From the NCBI GenBank assembly GCA_036898135.1, contig CM072523.1, positions 46,143,329 to 46,207,328 of the forward strand: a stretch of 64,000 nt of DNA, in the 5' to 3' direction. Of this stretch, positions 42,301 to 54,839 are shown in pieces; position 1 is the stretch's first letter; each line of letters begins with the position of its first letter. The notes below the pieces were generated by a model that worked only from the letters and a program-made list of their open reading frames with translations, ran no database searches and was not told the origin of the DNA. The stretch is from Oncomelania hupensis (taxonomy: Eukaryota; Mollusca; Gastropoda; Littorinimorpha; Pomatiopsidae). The position numbers and the translations under genes were made by a program.

Positions 42301-42795
42301 CCTGCTAAGAAGAAAATAAAATTAATCGCGAAGAGACCATCAGACTATCTTTTTTCAAAATACCAGGCAAGCTCATTCTAATCTCATTCTCAGCAGATTG
42401 TATTCTACCTACCTAAATTAAAATAAAAATTAAAATAATGACAATCAGTGTTTAGATAGCCTATGTAATAGATGTAAGCTAGCCTCGCCTGTGTATGACA
42501 ATGTATGCATGTTTCATTTGATGAATTAGATCTAGGCTGGCTTTGTCCTTCTTGACTCTCAGTGCACTACTACTTTGAGTCTGTGCGCCAGTCAGTAGAT
42601 TCTGCAACATTTCAACTCAGATTCAAATTCACCCATTCCGAAGTGAATTTGATTTTATAATTCACTCACCAGTGGTGATTTACTAAGTACCGCTTGAACT
42701 TGAAGGAAATAAAAACTGGTTGCATTGACGATCAATATAGTTCTCTTACATGCATACATGTCTGTAAAAATGTAATTTTTACACATTGTATACTG
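42301..42795. other. Unassigned sequence
   Basis: Nothing recognised. Confidence 0.45.
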
Positions 42796-43405
42796 TGTTA
42801 CGTTGAAACGCGAAGGATAGTGTGTCTGAAACTCGCACGATAGATCTAATCGTTTCGCTTTGCAAAGTATTCAATAATAGAGTGTATTTAACTTTGATTT
42901 GAGTTTGCGTTGTGGTTAGAAGAAGCTTTGTATAACGTTGGTAATTTTAGTTCGTCGATATTATTGGAGAATTCTCTAGATTTGCTTGTTTACTGTCGAT
43001 AGAAGCTTCGCGATATTTCAGAACATTGTTGGACAGAAAGAATGTTGTATGACATAAGTCAGTGATGACGAAGTTTCATTTGATTGGTTGTGGTGGGTCA
43101 CTCTGGCGTGTTCTAAATTGTTCTGGAGTATGAAGAGACTATAGGCCTATAAGTGCTGCGCTGTTTCAAAAGAGAGGAGCGTTGTTGTAAAAGTTGAGGA
43201 AGAGAGTAAAAAGGCGATTGTATGCAGTTGTTGATGTACGCTGAATAAAGTTTGAAAACTTCATACGACGACTCTGTGCCTTGTGTTGCTGATTGAACGG
43301 GTTGCATGGATAAACGAATCCGAGTTACACCCTATCAGGACTTCAGCATTGGGGCTGAATCAACTACTGATAGAAAAACACCACCGCCATCAAACGAGTG
43401 TAACA
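42796..43405 (+). repeat. 5' LTR of element C
   Basis: 610 bp. Contains a TATAAG-type box near 43150 and AATAAAG near 43243 (polyadenylation-like). It is followed by TTTTGGGGACCAAGCC, the likely primer-binding region. Confidence 0.85.
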
Positions 43406-43893
43406 TTTTGGGGACCAAGCCGGGATTCACGCCATAGCCAAGGGTTCAACTGCTACAACAAGCGAGTCAACGTTACGAGAGGCAGTCATCGAGGGTAGCC
43501 GCCAACAAGTTGCGTCGGGAGGGGGGCCAACATACTGGGACTACATCCCCGATAGATTCGGGTTGACTGCAAGAGCGTGTAGTCGCCGAATAGTTGCTTC
43601 GTGAGCGAACAACAGACCGGGACTACGTGGCTGCCGCAAGACTACGTCGAGGGACAGTCTCGGAGCTACATCGCCAGTATTACAGAGAGCGACGAGCGGA
43701 CTTCGCGTCTACTTCAGCACAGGAGCGTAAACATCAACACCAGCGTGGTGCAGCGTCGCATACGACGAGGACAGAGGGGCCTGCGTCAGCGAAGGCGACA
43801 AATGACAAGCATCAGCGCTAACTGCAGGAAGCGTGCTGTTCTAGAACATTCTAGAAAGGTAAAGCATAGTCAAGAACTTTCCAGAAGCATCAA
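43406..43893 (+). promoter_or_regulatory. Primer-binding region and leader of element C
   Basis: Leader between LTR and gag ATG. Basic Arg/Gln-rich open frames here (43594-44017) have no homology to the gag of A and B before the MADFW start and are treated as leader. Confidence 0.5.
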
Positions 43894-45098
43894 GATGGCT
43901 GACTTCTGGCAGAAAGGAATTGAAATGAATCTAAAAGGCAAGCAGCTGACGGAGTACGTCAAGTCTCAGGAGAGAATACAAGAAAGAGAAATTGAACAGC
44001 AGCGTCAAGAAAGATAAGAACAGCATCGCCGTGAAGAGAGAGAATTAGAAGAGCAGCGTCGCCGAGAAGAAATAGAATTAGAACGGAAGCGTCTAGAATT
44101 AGAAGAACAACGGCAAGAAAGAGAAGAACTGCGGCGGCGAGAAGAAAGAGAGTTCGAGCTGAAGCGTCTTGAAGGCGAGCGTCAGTACCAGCTAGAGTTG
44201 GCGCGCATCCAGCAACAGCAGAACGCGCCACATGTTATCAGCGAAAACAAGGCTCCAAAATTGCCAGCGTTCGTCGACGGGAAGGACCAGATCGACAGTT
44301 ATCTGGCGAGATTTGACAGGTTCGCTGAAAGCTCTAACTGGCAAACTCAAGACTGGGCAATTCGAATAAGTGCACTTCTAACGGGGCAAGCACTCTACTT
44401 TTACACCAGACTGTCGAACGATGACGCCAAAGACTACGGCGTCTTGAAAAGGCCCTATTGCAGTGCTACAACTTTACAGAGAGGGTTACCGTAAACGCTT
44501 CCGTGAATGCTGGCCTTTGTCAGACGAGACGCCAAAGCAGTTTGTGGAGCGCCTGTCGTCATATCTACACAAGTGGGTGGAGTTATCAGGCGAAAGGAAG
44601 TCTTACGAAAGTCTCCATAACCTGATCGTGAAGGAACAATTTCTCAATGCCTGTCACAAGGACCTGGCGACCCACTTAGAATTACAAAAGCTGCAGACGC
44701 TTAAAGATGTGACTGAGGTTGCTGAAAGATACCTTATCGCTCACGGGAAGACGCTGGGGCCACCCAAGGCGACGAAACATTTTCAGAAGACTGGAAACCA
44801 TGGGAACCAGATCCAGGGGAGTCAGACGAGCCATAGACACACGGACTCCACACCACCCCCAAGGGAAGGGCACCCAAGATGCTGTTTCGTCTGCAACGCT
44901 ACAGACCACAGAGCTGCCAACTGTCCTCAAAACAGAAATAGCGGGCAGCAGAGCAATACGGACAACGCAGCGGCGGGCAACCGACAGAGACGTTTCTCCA
45001 ATCAACGGCAAACCAGTAGATCTGACCATCAAGTGTGCGGCAGGAGCGTCATTCTTCCGAGTGAGACCGAGCGCACATCTACTCCTGCGGACGTGTAA
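43894..45098 (+). pseudogene. Gag of element C
   Basis: Starts MADFWQKGIEMNLKGKQLTE, matching the gag starts of elements A and B. A Glu/Arg/Gln coiled-coil (to about 44215) follows, then DQIDSYLARFDRFAESSNW and GQALYFYTRLS. After a frameshift near 44455 come EGYRKRFREC, TPKQFVERLSSYLHKWVE and the zinc knuckle CFVCNATDHRAANC (C-x2-C-x4-H-x4-C). A TAA at 44015 and the frameshift disable it. Confidence 0.8.
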
Positions 45099-45104
45099 GA
45101 GTGC

Positions 45105-46156
45105 ATGACTGATGGCCAACTTCTCCTTGCCAACGGAAAATCCTTACCCGTCGTCGCCAGCGCAGCTGTGACCGTCCAGAACATGCCTGTTTCCAAAAGA
45201 CGCGTCGTAAATCACGAAGTGACTGTCCTAAGATACTCTGGTTGCAGTGGAGTCGTCGTCAGAGAAGATCTAATCACTAAAGAACAGTTCACTGGCGATT
45301 CTAAATGGACGCTTATGGCCGACAGCAAATGTGTGAGAGCGCCAGTTGCGAAGATTCAAGTCAGCACTCCTTTCTACAAAGGCGAAGTAGAAGCAGTTTG
45401 CCCGAAGAAGCCGCTATACGGTTTGATGATCGGGAATATCGACGGCGCGAGACGACCCGACCCCGATTCAGAATGGAGTCCTGCCTCAACCCAACGCCGC
45501 GAAGTTGTGGAGGAGGATCCATTGCCGTTTCCCGATGGAGACCTTGCAGAGCTGCTACGGGCCAATGTGGCTGCTCCGGCTCAGCCCTGCTCCAAAGCTG
45601 CCATCGTGGACAGAGATAAACTGATTCAGCTCCAGGAAGCTGATAGCACTTTAACCAAGTACAGGAACCGCCAAGACAACGTGACTAAGGGCAGTGGCAC
45701 GGTCTATTTTGAGGTGAAGGCCAAGATCCTGTACAGAATCTTCCAGCACCCGAGGGTAAACGGCGGGAAACCACTACGTCAAGTCTTGGTACCGTTACCC
45801 CTAAGGCGCCAAGTGATGGAAGTAGCGCATGACTCAATCATGGGAGGTCACCTGGGCATCAAGAAGACGTCGGATAGAATCAAGGCGGTGTTCTACTGGC
45901 CAGGACTTCATGCGGACGTCAGCCGTTTCTGCCGATCATGTGACATTTGCCAGAAGACCATACCTCGAGGAAGGGTCCCGAAAGTACCTATGCAGAAGAT
46001 GCCTTTGATCGACCGACCTTTCAAGAGGGTGGCCTTGGACTTAATTGGCGAAATAAAACTTCCGAGTGAAGAAGGTCATCGGTGGGTACTGACTTTAGTG
46101 GACTATGCGACTCGGTACCCAGAAGCAGTGCCACTGAAGAAGATTGACACTGAAAC
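45105..46156 (+). pseudogene. Protease-integrase fragment of element C
   Basis: An open frame of about 350 codons. The protease-like block reads VTVLRYSGCSGVVVRE, where the expected catalytic D-T/S-G is Y-S-G, so the active Asp is lost. Then, without RT, the H2C2 finger follows (HDSIMGGHLGIKKTSDRIKA, FCRSCDICQK) and then integrase with VALDLIGEIKLPS (first Asp) and TLVDYATRYPEAVPLKKIDT. The frame runs straight into the 3' LTR at ACTGTTAC, so the rest of integrase, RT and RNase H are deleted. Confidence 0.82.
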
Positions 46157-46865
46157 TGTTACTTTGAAACGCGAAGGATAGTATGTCTGAAACGCGCACG
46201 ATAGATCTAATCGTTTCGCCTTGGAAAGTATTCAATAATAGAGTGTATTTACTTTGATTTGAGTTTGCATTGTTGTTAGGAGAGGCTTTGTATAACGTTG
46301 ATAATTTTCGTTAGTAGATATTGTTGGAGAATTCTCTAGATCTGCTTGTTTACTATCGATCGAAGTTTCTTGATGGGCGTAGATATTTAAGAACATTCTG
46401 GGACGGAAAATAATGTTGTATGACGTAAGTCAGTGATGACGAAGTTTCATTTCATTGGTTGTATTGCGTCATTCTGCCGTGTTCTAAATTGTTCTGGTAG
46501 GTAGGTAGGTATGGTAGATTATAGTCCCCAACACATCAGCGTATAGGGGACTATGTATTTAAGACATCTCTTTTTTAAAATTGTTCTGGAGTATGAAGAG
46601 GCTATATAAGTGCCGCACTGTTTCAAAAGAGATAGGTAGTGTTGTTGATAGTGTGTGGAAAGTAAAAAGAGAGAGTGAAAAGGCGATTGTATGCAGTTGT
46701 TGATGAACGCTGAATAAAGTTTGAAAACTTTATACGACTCCGTGCCTTGTGGCTGCTTGAACGGGTTGCGTGGATAAACGAATCTGGGCTACACTCATCA
46801 GTACTTCAGCATTGGGGCTGAATCCACTACTGATAGAAAAACACTAACATCGAATGAGTGTAACA
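46157..46865 (+). repeat. 3' LTR of element C
   Basis: 709 bp; about 95 bp longer than the 5' LTR because of a short insertion at 46497-46591. Confidence 0.85.
46497..46591. mobile_element. Short hairpin insertion in LTR C
   Basis: Flanked by a duplicated ATTGTTCTGG. Holds a (GGTA)n start and a hairpin ATAGTCCCC...GGGGACTAT around GCGTA. A relative of the hairpin is at 52434-52470. Confidence 0.6.
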
Positions 46866-46887
46866 GATAGGATAGTATAGGATAGGA

Positions 46888-46953
<66 letters not shown>

Positions 46954-46990
46954 TAGTAGTAGTTGTTGTTGTTGTTGTTATTTATAATAG
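46866..46990. repeat. (GATAG)/(TAG)n/(TTG)n microsatellite
   Basis: GATAG-rich start, then about 28 TAG units and a short TTG run. Confidence 0.93.
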
Positions 46991-47019
46991 AGAGACGTGT
47001 GCCTTGAAATTTCCCAAGT

Positions 47020-47995
47020 AGACTATTCTTCAATCGCCTCTGTATAATGCTCAGCGGGGACTGGCCGAAGCTTTTGCGTCGCCTCACCGCCGAGCTCTAC
47101 TCTGCCGCTCGTTACAAACAGTTCGCAGTGTTTGTTTGTTTTTAAAGTATTAAGTAAGCGCTTTTCAAGTCCCGAACTGCAAAAGAGGTGGGGGGGGAGA
47201 GGGGGGATGGGGGGCTGTAGGTCCAACTGCGTTACGTCACCCGGCTTTACGCCCTGCGGATACAGTGAATATAGAGGCGACGTAAGCCTCGTTCAGCCTC
47301 AGCTACGCAGTGTGTCGCCTGTGCTGCTTCGGTTGGTGTCTCACTTGTTTACATTGGCTGTTCCACTCTACCGCGTGCGTGGGTCCGTACCCTTGCGACT
47401 CGTCGTCTGCTAGAGGAATTGCAAGGTCGGAAAAGTACTAATAAGCGCACAACCTGATGGATTTATGTTGGCATTCGAAGTTAGTGCCGCTATGTGTGTT
47501 TGTCTAATGCCTGGCGTTCCGCTCTTTGCTTCTTCCTGCTTGTTCTGTTTCATGAAAGCTTTGCCATTCCGATCCGAACTTTTGAATGGAGAGTTCGTAC
47601 GAGCAGACGACATCTTGCTGTAGACATATCAACAGTCTAGATTGCGATTTGAACATTTCTGGTATAGTTGTGAAGTTTTCGAGAAACTTGTATTTCTTGT
47701 TGTGTGATTTTGAGCATTCTCTGTACACCATTTATATTAAAGAGTCTTTTTATTGACTTTTTTTTTGCATAGAAGAAAAGTTAAAGTTTATTTTCCTGTG
47801 TGATTTGGAGCATTCTCTCTACACTGTTTAGATTTGAAGGAGTATGTTTCAGTGAAACTTCTTATTTGGATTATTTACCGTCGTGACTTGGCAACATTAG
47901 AATGATTTGAAGAAAAGAGAAAGTTTTCAAATCCAGTATTGGCTAAACTTTCCAAACGACAGGAACGTTTATCGCTGGGTGTCTACATAACAAAG
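47020..47995 (+). promoter_or_regulatory. Possible promoter and 5' untranslated exon
   Basis: Weakly supported. Positions 47020-47400 are GC-richer than their surroundings. The following AT-rich stretch ends in ACAAAG|GTAAGT (donor at 47996), a strong splice donor. No convincing ORF precedes it, so it would be a non-coding first exon of a gene outside or further along. A 45-bp segment is repeated within it (TGTGATTTTGAGCATTCTCT at 47703 and TGTGATTTGGAGCATTCTCT at 47801). Confidence 0.25.
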
Positions 47996-48690
47996 GTAAG
48001 TCATTGTGCGTACGTGTAATAATTTATTATTGCTGGACTATACTTGACCACCTGTTTTCTTTGTTTTGAGAAAGGATGAGAAAAGTTAGCTGCAAAGTCT
48101 GTCAATATTAATTTATTTTTGATTGGCGATATGAATACATCACACACACGCACAAATAAACACACCCACACACACACACATACACACGCACGTACACACC
48201 CCATCAGGAAATACATCGTGTAGCATCATGTTCGTACGCTGTGATTCACCTAATATGGAAGCAATGCAAAACCAAAATAAGAGGACATAATACTATTTAT
48301 TCACCGAATAAATCGTTACTAACGATTTTGGTGTGGCATGGCGACAGTAAAATACATCTAAACATGCAGAACCTCTCATGCCTGCATCATAGTCATAAAC
48401 TCAATTTGGCAATCATCCTAAAACAGATCCCCTCTCCCCTCCCCCATCAGTAGAATTTGACAGTGATAGCAAGAAATCTAGCAGGGGAGGCGTTTGCAAC
48501 ATCTTAAAGCAATGTAGTTCTGAGCATTATCAAGTATGTGTTTCCTTAAATTCAAAGTGAAGGTTTATACATAAAGGAGGAGGAGGAAAAAAGAATAGCA
48601 TGAGAGAACGAATGCAATCTCGCTACAAGCCACGAACTTTTCACATCTAATTTCTGTTTTGATATTTCAAACAACAACAAAAATACAAAC
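47996..48690. other. Unassigned sequence with a small CA tract
   Basis: A CA-rich tract at 48138-48200; otherwise nothing recognised. Confidence 0.45.
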
Positions 48691-48838
48691 AAGGCCGCCA
48701 GAAGAGAAGAAGAAAAAGAAGAAGAAGAAGAAAAGAAAAGAAAAGAAAAGAAAAGAAAAGAAAAGAAAAGAAAAGAAAAGAACAAGAAGAAGAAGAAGAA
48801 GAACAAGAACAACAAGAACAAGAAGAACAAGAAACTAA
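48691..48838. repeat. Polypurine (GAA/AAAAG)n repeat
   Basis: GAA-type and AAAAG pentamer repeats (48733-48780) forming about 150 bp of pure purine on the plus strand. Confidence 0.93.
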
Positions 48839-49536
48839 TGTAAAAGTAACACGAGATCGAATGGAGAAAGTTCGCAAACTGAGTGGTTAGAATTTAGCAG
48901 TACTAGCAACTATATATTTGCCCTTTGGTACAGTTCGTCTGTTTTATGATTTTAATCTTCTTATCCTTTTATTGTGACTTGCTGTCAACTTGTTCACTAT
49001 GTTTTATGTGTGCTTTGTGTGTGGTGCTGCAGCGTTGACCAAATGCATTCCTTGTGTATTATTCACTTGGCAATAAAACATCGTGTAACTTGTAAGATGA
49101 GGATCAATGCGATCTTGATGAGAAAATATGTATCACGAACTTCCTCAGTTATTTCTGCTGAAGTTCAAAGAGAAATGGCATGAGAGAAGAAGGATGAGAG
49201 GATAGAGGATGGAGAAGGAAAATTGTAGTAGTAGTTGTCGCTTGATGAGTGGAAAGAAGAAGAGGAACAAGAATGAGAATTAGAAGGCGCAAATGTGGAA
49301 AGAGTTGGAGGAGTAGAATAATAAGGAGTCGAAGAAGTAGGACGAGTAGTGATGAAGGTGGAAACAAATCATATACCCTTAAACACACTTCTCCAACATT
49401 ATATTTATAAGTAATCAGCACAAGCAAGCAAACAAGCAAGCAAGCAAACGATACTCGCAGGTCAAACAGTCTTGACTCTGCATAATTTGTGTCAAAGCGA
49501 GGCTATATGTTTGATTTATGCAGATTAAACGAGCGA
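48839..49536. other. Unassigned sequence
   Basis: No gene. A segment near 49025-49085 (GTGCTGCAGCGTTGACCAAA, AATAAAAC) resembles 54150-54200 in the Harbinger-like element and may be a relic of the same family. Confidence 0.4.

Positions 49537-50237
<701 letters not shown>

Positions 50238-50330
<93 letters not shown>
50238..50330. repeat. (CT)n microsatellite
   Basis: CT tract of about 45 units. Confidence 0.96.
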
Positions 50331-50332
<2 letters not shown>

Positions 50333-51084
50333 TGATCTTTCCAATAATCAGCGCTAAGAATTATCGTGTTGACGCCGCACAGTGTCGTGCATGCTTTCTG
50401 TAATGAACAGTTTGAAAGGATATAGTGAACGGTTAGCTTCGAGTCAATTTTTGACCCGTATTTGAACTTTTACAAGTTCAAGATGACATCGTGTCGCTCT
50501 TGTTTAGGTTTTGAAGCTTTTGTAGCTAGAGAATACCTATTTAGTTCACATATTGCTGAAGAAAACAAACCGTTATGTGCTAGTATTCATTAACTTGATG
50601 ACCATGCGGTTAGAATTAAGTTAAACTTAAAGTACTTGATTTCAGAAGTGTGACATAGTATTGGTTCATAATTCTGATTTAGAACATGTTTTGAACATAA
50701 TGTGCACATAATTATATTGGCCCTAATTTTCAAATTAAACTTGCTACGAAGAAGGAAAAGTTGGAAGAATGGTTTATTGTAAACTATATATATAAATTGC
50801 TTAGCCGGAAGTCCTTCTTCGCCTCTACTATAAAGTTTGTCCGGTATGGACGCTGATCTGGGCAGGTGCTGGCCGCTGCGGATCGGCCTGCTGTGTGCTC
50901 AAAACCAGCCAAATCGTTATAGCCGACATTTCCTTACCGAACGTTTAACCGTTTCTGAGATAAATAAATAAACAAAATGTCCACAAACTGCAATAGCCTC
51001 ATTCCGCGCGCTTCCATTAAAAATCAAATTGAGGTTTCAGCATGTTTTCCCATATAGACCAAAAAATTGATGTTCTTTCTAGGA
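50331..51084. other. Unassigned sequence
   Basis: No supported feature. Confidence 0.45.
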
Positions 51085-51165
51085 CGCAGTGGTAGCCTAC
51101 TTAGTAAAACATTCGCCTACCGTGCAGTTCAAACCTCACGAGGGCCATATTTTTTTTTTACACTA
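51085..51165 (+). mobile_element. tRNA-derived SINE relic
   Basis: A-box-like CAGTGGTAGCCTACTTAG, then CATTCGCCTACCGTGCAG and a B-box-like TTCAAACCTC, followed by a T run. The arms do not form a full cloverleaf. Confidence 0.5.
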
Positions 51166-51208
51166 CAATATGGATATTTTTCTTTTTAATTTAGGCTTTT
51201 TACCTTTA

Positions 51209-51210
<2 letters not shown>

Positions 51211-51278
<68 letters not shown>

Positions 51279-51299
51279 TGTAAACTAATAATAATAATA

Positions 51300-51373
<74 letters not shown>

Positions 51374-51442
51374 CTTATATCAAATTTTCTTTTAAAACCT
51401 TGGTGTTTTTTATGATTTCTATTTGTATTATTCCATATTCAA

Positions 51443-51539
<97 letters not shown>

Positions 51540-51681
51540 GTTATTATTATTATTATTATTATTATTTATAAACTAATAATAATTATTATTATTATTATAA
51601 TAACAATTATATCTTATATCAAATTTTATTTTAAAACCTTGGTGTTTTTTCTGATTTCTATTTGTATTATTCTATATTCAA

Positions 51682-51756
<75 letters not shown>
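51211..51756. repeat. (ATT)n arrays in a duplicated block
   Basis: Four ATT arrays (51211-51277, 51303-51370, 51445-51567, 51681-51755). The spacer TATCTTATATCAAATTTT ... TATTCAATATT occurs twice (51371-51443 and 51609-51680), so array plus spacer was duplicated as a roughly 240-bp unit. Confidence 0.92.
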
Positions 51757-51764
51757 TACCAAGG

Positions 51765-52100
51765 ATCGGGATGGGGTGGTACGTGTAGGTAAAAGGGGGC
51801 TACGGGTAGGTTTAAAGGGGCATGGGTAGGCATAACGGGGATACGAGTATATATCATAAGGGGGTATGGTGATGGTCGATTCCTTTCATCCATACCTGCG
51901 AAACGATCAACGGGTAAGTATCAAGGAGGGTACAGGTAGGAACCAAGGGGGTATGGAAGGTATCAAGCAGGTATGGGGAGGTATCAAGTGGGTTCGGGGA
52001 GGTATCAAGGGGGTATGATGAGGCATCATTGGGGGGGACGGGGAGATATCAGGGGGGAGGTATGGTGAGGTATCAAGGGAGATATGGGGAGGTATCATCG
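51765..52100. repeat. GGTATCAAGGGGG minisatellite
   Basis: Degenerate 20-25-bp units on GGGGAGGTATCAAGGGGGTA, about ten copies, best preserved at 51905-52100. Confidence 0.8.
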
Positions 52101-52142
52101 TCCAAATGAAACTCGCAGACAAAAGTTCTCTCTGTCTACATT

Positions 52143-52310
52143 TTAAACAGCATCATGTGTACCCTGGCTTGCCAGGGTACAAAAACCACTAGTATTGTAT
52201 AGAAAGGGATCTTTTATACGGATCAGGAGTGAATCCTCATTCACCCAAGGTGGTCTTGATTCGGCTCTTTGCAGTCCTCTGGATCTTATAAGCAATGAAT
52301 AGCTAACTAA
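52143..52310 (+). repeat. Diverged I/Nimb-like LINE tail
   Basis: GGTCTTGATTCGGCTCTTTGCAGTCCTCTGG near 52250 corresponds to the LINE tail at 41531 with several changes. Confidence 0.55.
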
Positions 52311-52433
52311 ATGAGTGACGAAAAAGAACACTTATGAATACATATGCCATATTTTGACAGATGATTTTCAAATCAGCAGTGCCCTAGTTTCAACCAAGAG
52401 CATGTATCATGTTCTTAAAAAGGGCAATTGTAC

Positions 52434-52470
52434 ATTATAGTCTCACGACACCGGAGCGTATAGGCGACTA
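52434..52470. repeat. Hairpin repeat TATAGTC...GACTA
   Basis: TATAGTCTCACGACACCGGAG then CGTATAGGCGACTA, a relative of the hairpin in 46510-46550. Confidence 0.5.
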
Positions 52471-52750
52471 CTGGGCCCGGTAACATGAGCGCGCCTGTCG
52501 CCACCGAACAGTCGCATGACGAAACAGTCGAACGACAAGACAGTCGGTCGATCGCTTGACCGTCAGTGAAGGGGTAACATGAGCAGGCGTGCCGCGGGTT
52601 CAGCCGTGCGACTGTTTTGTCGCACGACCGCACTATCGTAATACTATATTTAGAATCGCAACAACTTCCGGACTATTCGAGTTTTTAAAAAGTTCCTCAC
52701 TACTTTGTTATAGTAAGATATAATACAGTGAATAGTTTTCTCTGTACATC

Positions 52751-52842
52751 ATGAACAAGCTCTTAGTTGAAGACAAGCATAACACGACTGTGACAGCGAA
52801 GAAGAATAAGACAAATATGATTGATATTTTACTCCCCAAATA
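52751..52842 (+). pseudogene. Partial duplicate of the SANT gene start
   Basis: ATGAACAAGCTCTTAGTTGA codes NKLLVEDKHNTTVTAKKNK, parallel to NKSLLEDKHSTKVTDAKKK at 53217. It is cut off by the SINE at 52850. Confidence 0.5.
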
Positions 52843-52847
52843 AAATA

Positions 52848-52930
52848 ATTGGGAGTTGGCGCAGTGGTGAACGCTTCATCTTACCGATTTGATAGGATGG
52901 GGTTCGACTACAAGTTTTTTATTTTATTTT
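52848..52930 (+). mobile_element. tRNA-derived SINE
   Basis: GGGAGTTGGCGCAGTGGTGA (A box) and GATGGGGTTCGACTAC (B box) followed by a T-rich tail; short, no cloverleaf. Confidence 0.55.
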
Positions 52931-53173
52931 TTCCCCTCCCACCCCACCCACAAGATTGTTAAAGTTATTAGTCTATTGTAAGAGATTTGTTAGTGTGATT
53001 GTTTTTCATTTTCTTACATTTTTAATTTTTCCTAATTAGTTGTTGCAAGGGGAGGGGCTATTTTTTGTGTAGTTGTGTACAATATATATATATATTTGAT
53101 TTGTGATATTATTTTTACATAAGTGACGCATTCCGGTAAAGACAACCGACAACTATCCTCTAAAGAAATCAAC

Positions 53174-53997
53174 ATGGTGGACACATATGACAGAAAACTA
53201 CTGTCAATGTATATTCCCAACAAAAGTTTGTTGGAAGATAAGCACAGCACAAAGGTAACAGATGCCAAAAAAAAGGTTACAATGGGATGAAATTTTGACA
53301 CACTTTAGTGCGGGCGGAGTTAAAAGAAACTCCATTTCAATTACAAAAAAAAATTAGAGATATGAAGAGCGTGGCTCGAAAATGGATAAAGACTACACCA
53401 AAGACAGGCGGCGGTCAACCACCCCACAAACCGTAGTGTGTGGAGGTTGTATTAGATCACCTTATTGGACATGATTCTGACACACTATCAAATATCAAAG
53501 GTGAGTATGTGGATTTTTTAAAAATTGTATACAGAAACAAAGCTCTTCCTAGCATTGTTAAATGTTGATTTATCTTATGGGTATATTAATTAGTACTAAT
53601 ACAGGTAGTCACGTGGAAGAATACGAGGCGGAATAGAAACATCAGTATCATCTCATGATGATTATACTGTTGTCCACTTGCATTTTCTATGTATACAGTT
53701 ATTACTGAACACTTGTTATCAATCATAGTAGAAGTATTACTATTTCTGAAATTGTAATTGTAGCACAATTTGCCTTTATGTTCTGAATCAACGATTAACT
53801 ATTTTTAAATAGTAATTGCATTTTTTAATTTGTGTAAGCTAATGCAACTTGTTTGTATATACTTTATTAATGAAGATGCTTTTGCTTCTGTCTCAGGTGG
53901 ATGTGAATCCATGACTGACGAATGTGACAGCGTGCCGTGTCAGTTCATAGAGAATTCACGTTGTAAAAAACTCCAAACTTTACAACTTTCAATATGA
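53174..53997 (+). pseudogene. Myb/SANT-like DNA-binding protein (two exons, broken)
   Basis: Exon 1 (53174-53500) starts MVDTYDRKLLSMYIPNKSLL. After frameshifts it gives LQWDEILTHFSAGGVKR, TPFQLQKKIRDMKSVARKW and KTGGGQPPHKP, the tryptophan-spaced helices and GGG(P)P end typical of Myb/SANT-like domains of transposon accessory proteins. A TAG follows that block. The donor AAAG|GTGAGT (53501) joins acceptor TCTCAG (53896) in phase, giving a short second exon (53897-53997) ending ...LQTLQLSI. Two frameshifts and one stop make it non-functional. It would have bound TIR DNA to help transposition. Confidence 0.6.
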
Positions 53998-54839
53998 TTT
54001 TTTATTTTTTATTTACCTTTCTACTAACGATATAGGGTGAGAGTACTGGCTACTAACTAAGCCTGTATACAAAATGTTGTTATATTTTTATTGCATTTGT
54101 TTTTTCAACATGGTCATCAGCGTTATGTGTACAGTTCTTAGTGTAATAGTGTGCTGCAGCGTTTACTAAATGCTTGTGCGTTCACTTGACAATAAAATTG
54201 TGTATTGTTTTTGCAGACGAAGGGATTGTTCCGCTGGTTCTATGCTACGGAATAGAACTGCAGTAACCCCCAAATTTTTTAATAAACTAATTTATTTAAT
54301 AAACAAAATTACTTATTATTATTTCTGTTGTTGTAATTTACGAGTATTGATTATATTAATGCATTTTATTAATGGACGCTATACTATATAGGCTTTTTAC
54401 CAAGCATAAAACGTAGGATATTTCATTAACAAAGTAGATGAATAAAATACACAATGTGTTTGTAAAGCTATATATTAACAATTCAGAGAGTAAATCATAT
54501 TATGTAAACGTATGCATTGTGTGACTGTTTGGAATTATAACTGCGTAAACTGTATATAGCAGCCACTGTTGTTGTCGTCAAACGACCGTCGCGAAAACTG
54601 GCCTACCGACGGTCACGGTCGTGGCTGTTCATACGACTGCGGTCTTACCAAATTCCGTCGTTCGACAGCACGTCGGGCGACGGTCAAAATGTTTCATGTT
54701 ACTCGTTTTGACGTCATACGCCGTTCCGACGGCGTGGTTGGCAGTCGTGCGACCTTTCTCGCCCTCTCATGTTACCGGGCCTTGGTCACATTATTCTGAC
54801 ACCAGCGAACCAGTTGGTGGTAAGGGGAAAATAATATGG

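Larger units (their letters stand above)
42796..46865 (+). mobile_element. LTR retrotransposon C (Gmr1-like Ty3/gypsy, internally deleted)
   Basis: LTRs at 42796-43405 and 46157-46865 (TGTTAC...TGTAACA). The LTRs are visibly diverged, so this is older than A and B. Internal order on the plus strand is gag, protease, H2C2/integrase, then direct transition into the 3' LTR in mid-integrase. No matching 5-bp target-site duplication is visible (TACTG before, GATAG after). Confidence 0.85.
52474..54781. mobile_element. Harbinger-like DNA transposon with TIR GGCCCGGTAACATGAG
   Basis: Perfect 16-bp inverted repeats at 52474-52489 and 54766-54781. Subterminal regions are rich in CAGTCG/CGACTG words, and the terminal motif recurs inside the left end (GGGGTAACATGAGCAGGCGT near 52570). 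The interior has a spliced Myb/SANT-like pseudogene, the accessory gene type of PIF/Harbinger transposons, but no transposase. No clear target-site duplication. The superfamily is inferred from the SANT gene and GG-starting TIR. Confidence 0.65.

Noticed and set aside
51423..51788. Poly-isoleucine/leucine open frames
   Set aside because: Translation of ATT arrays.
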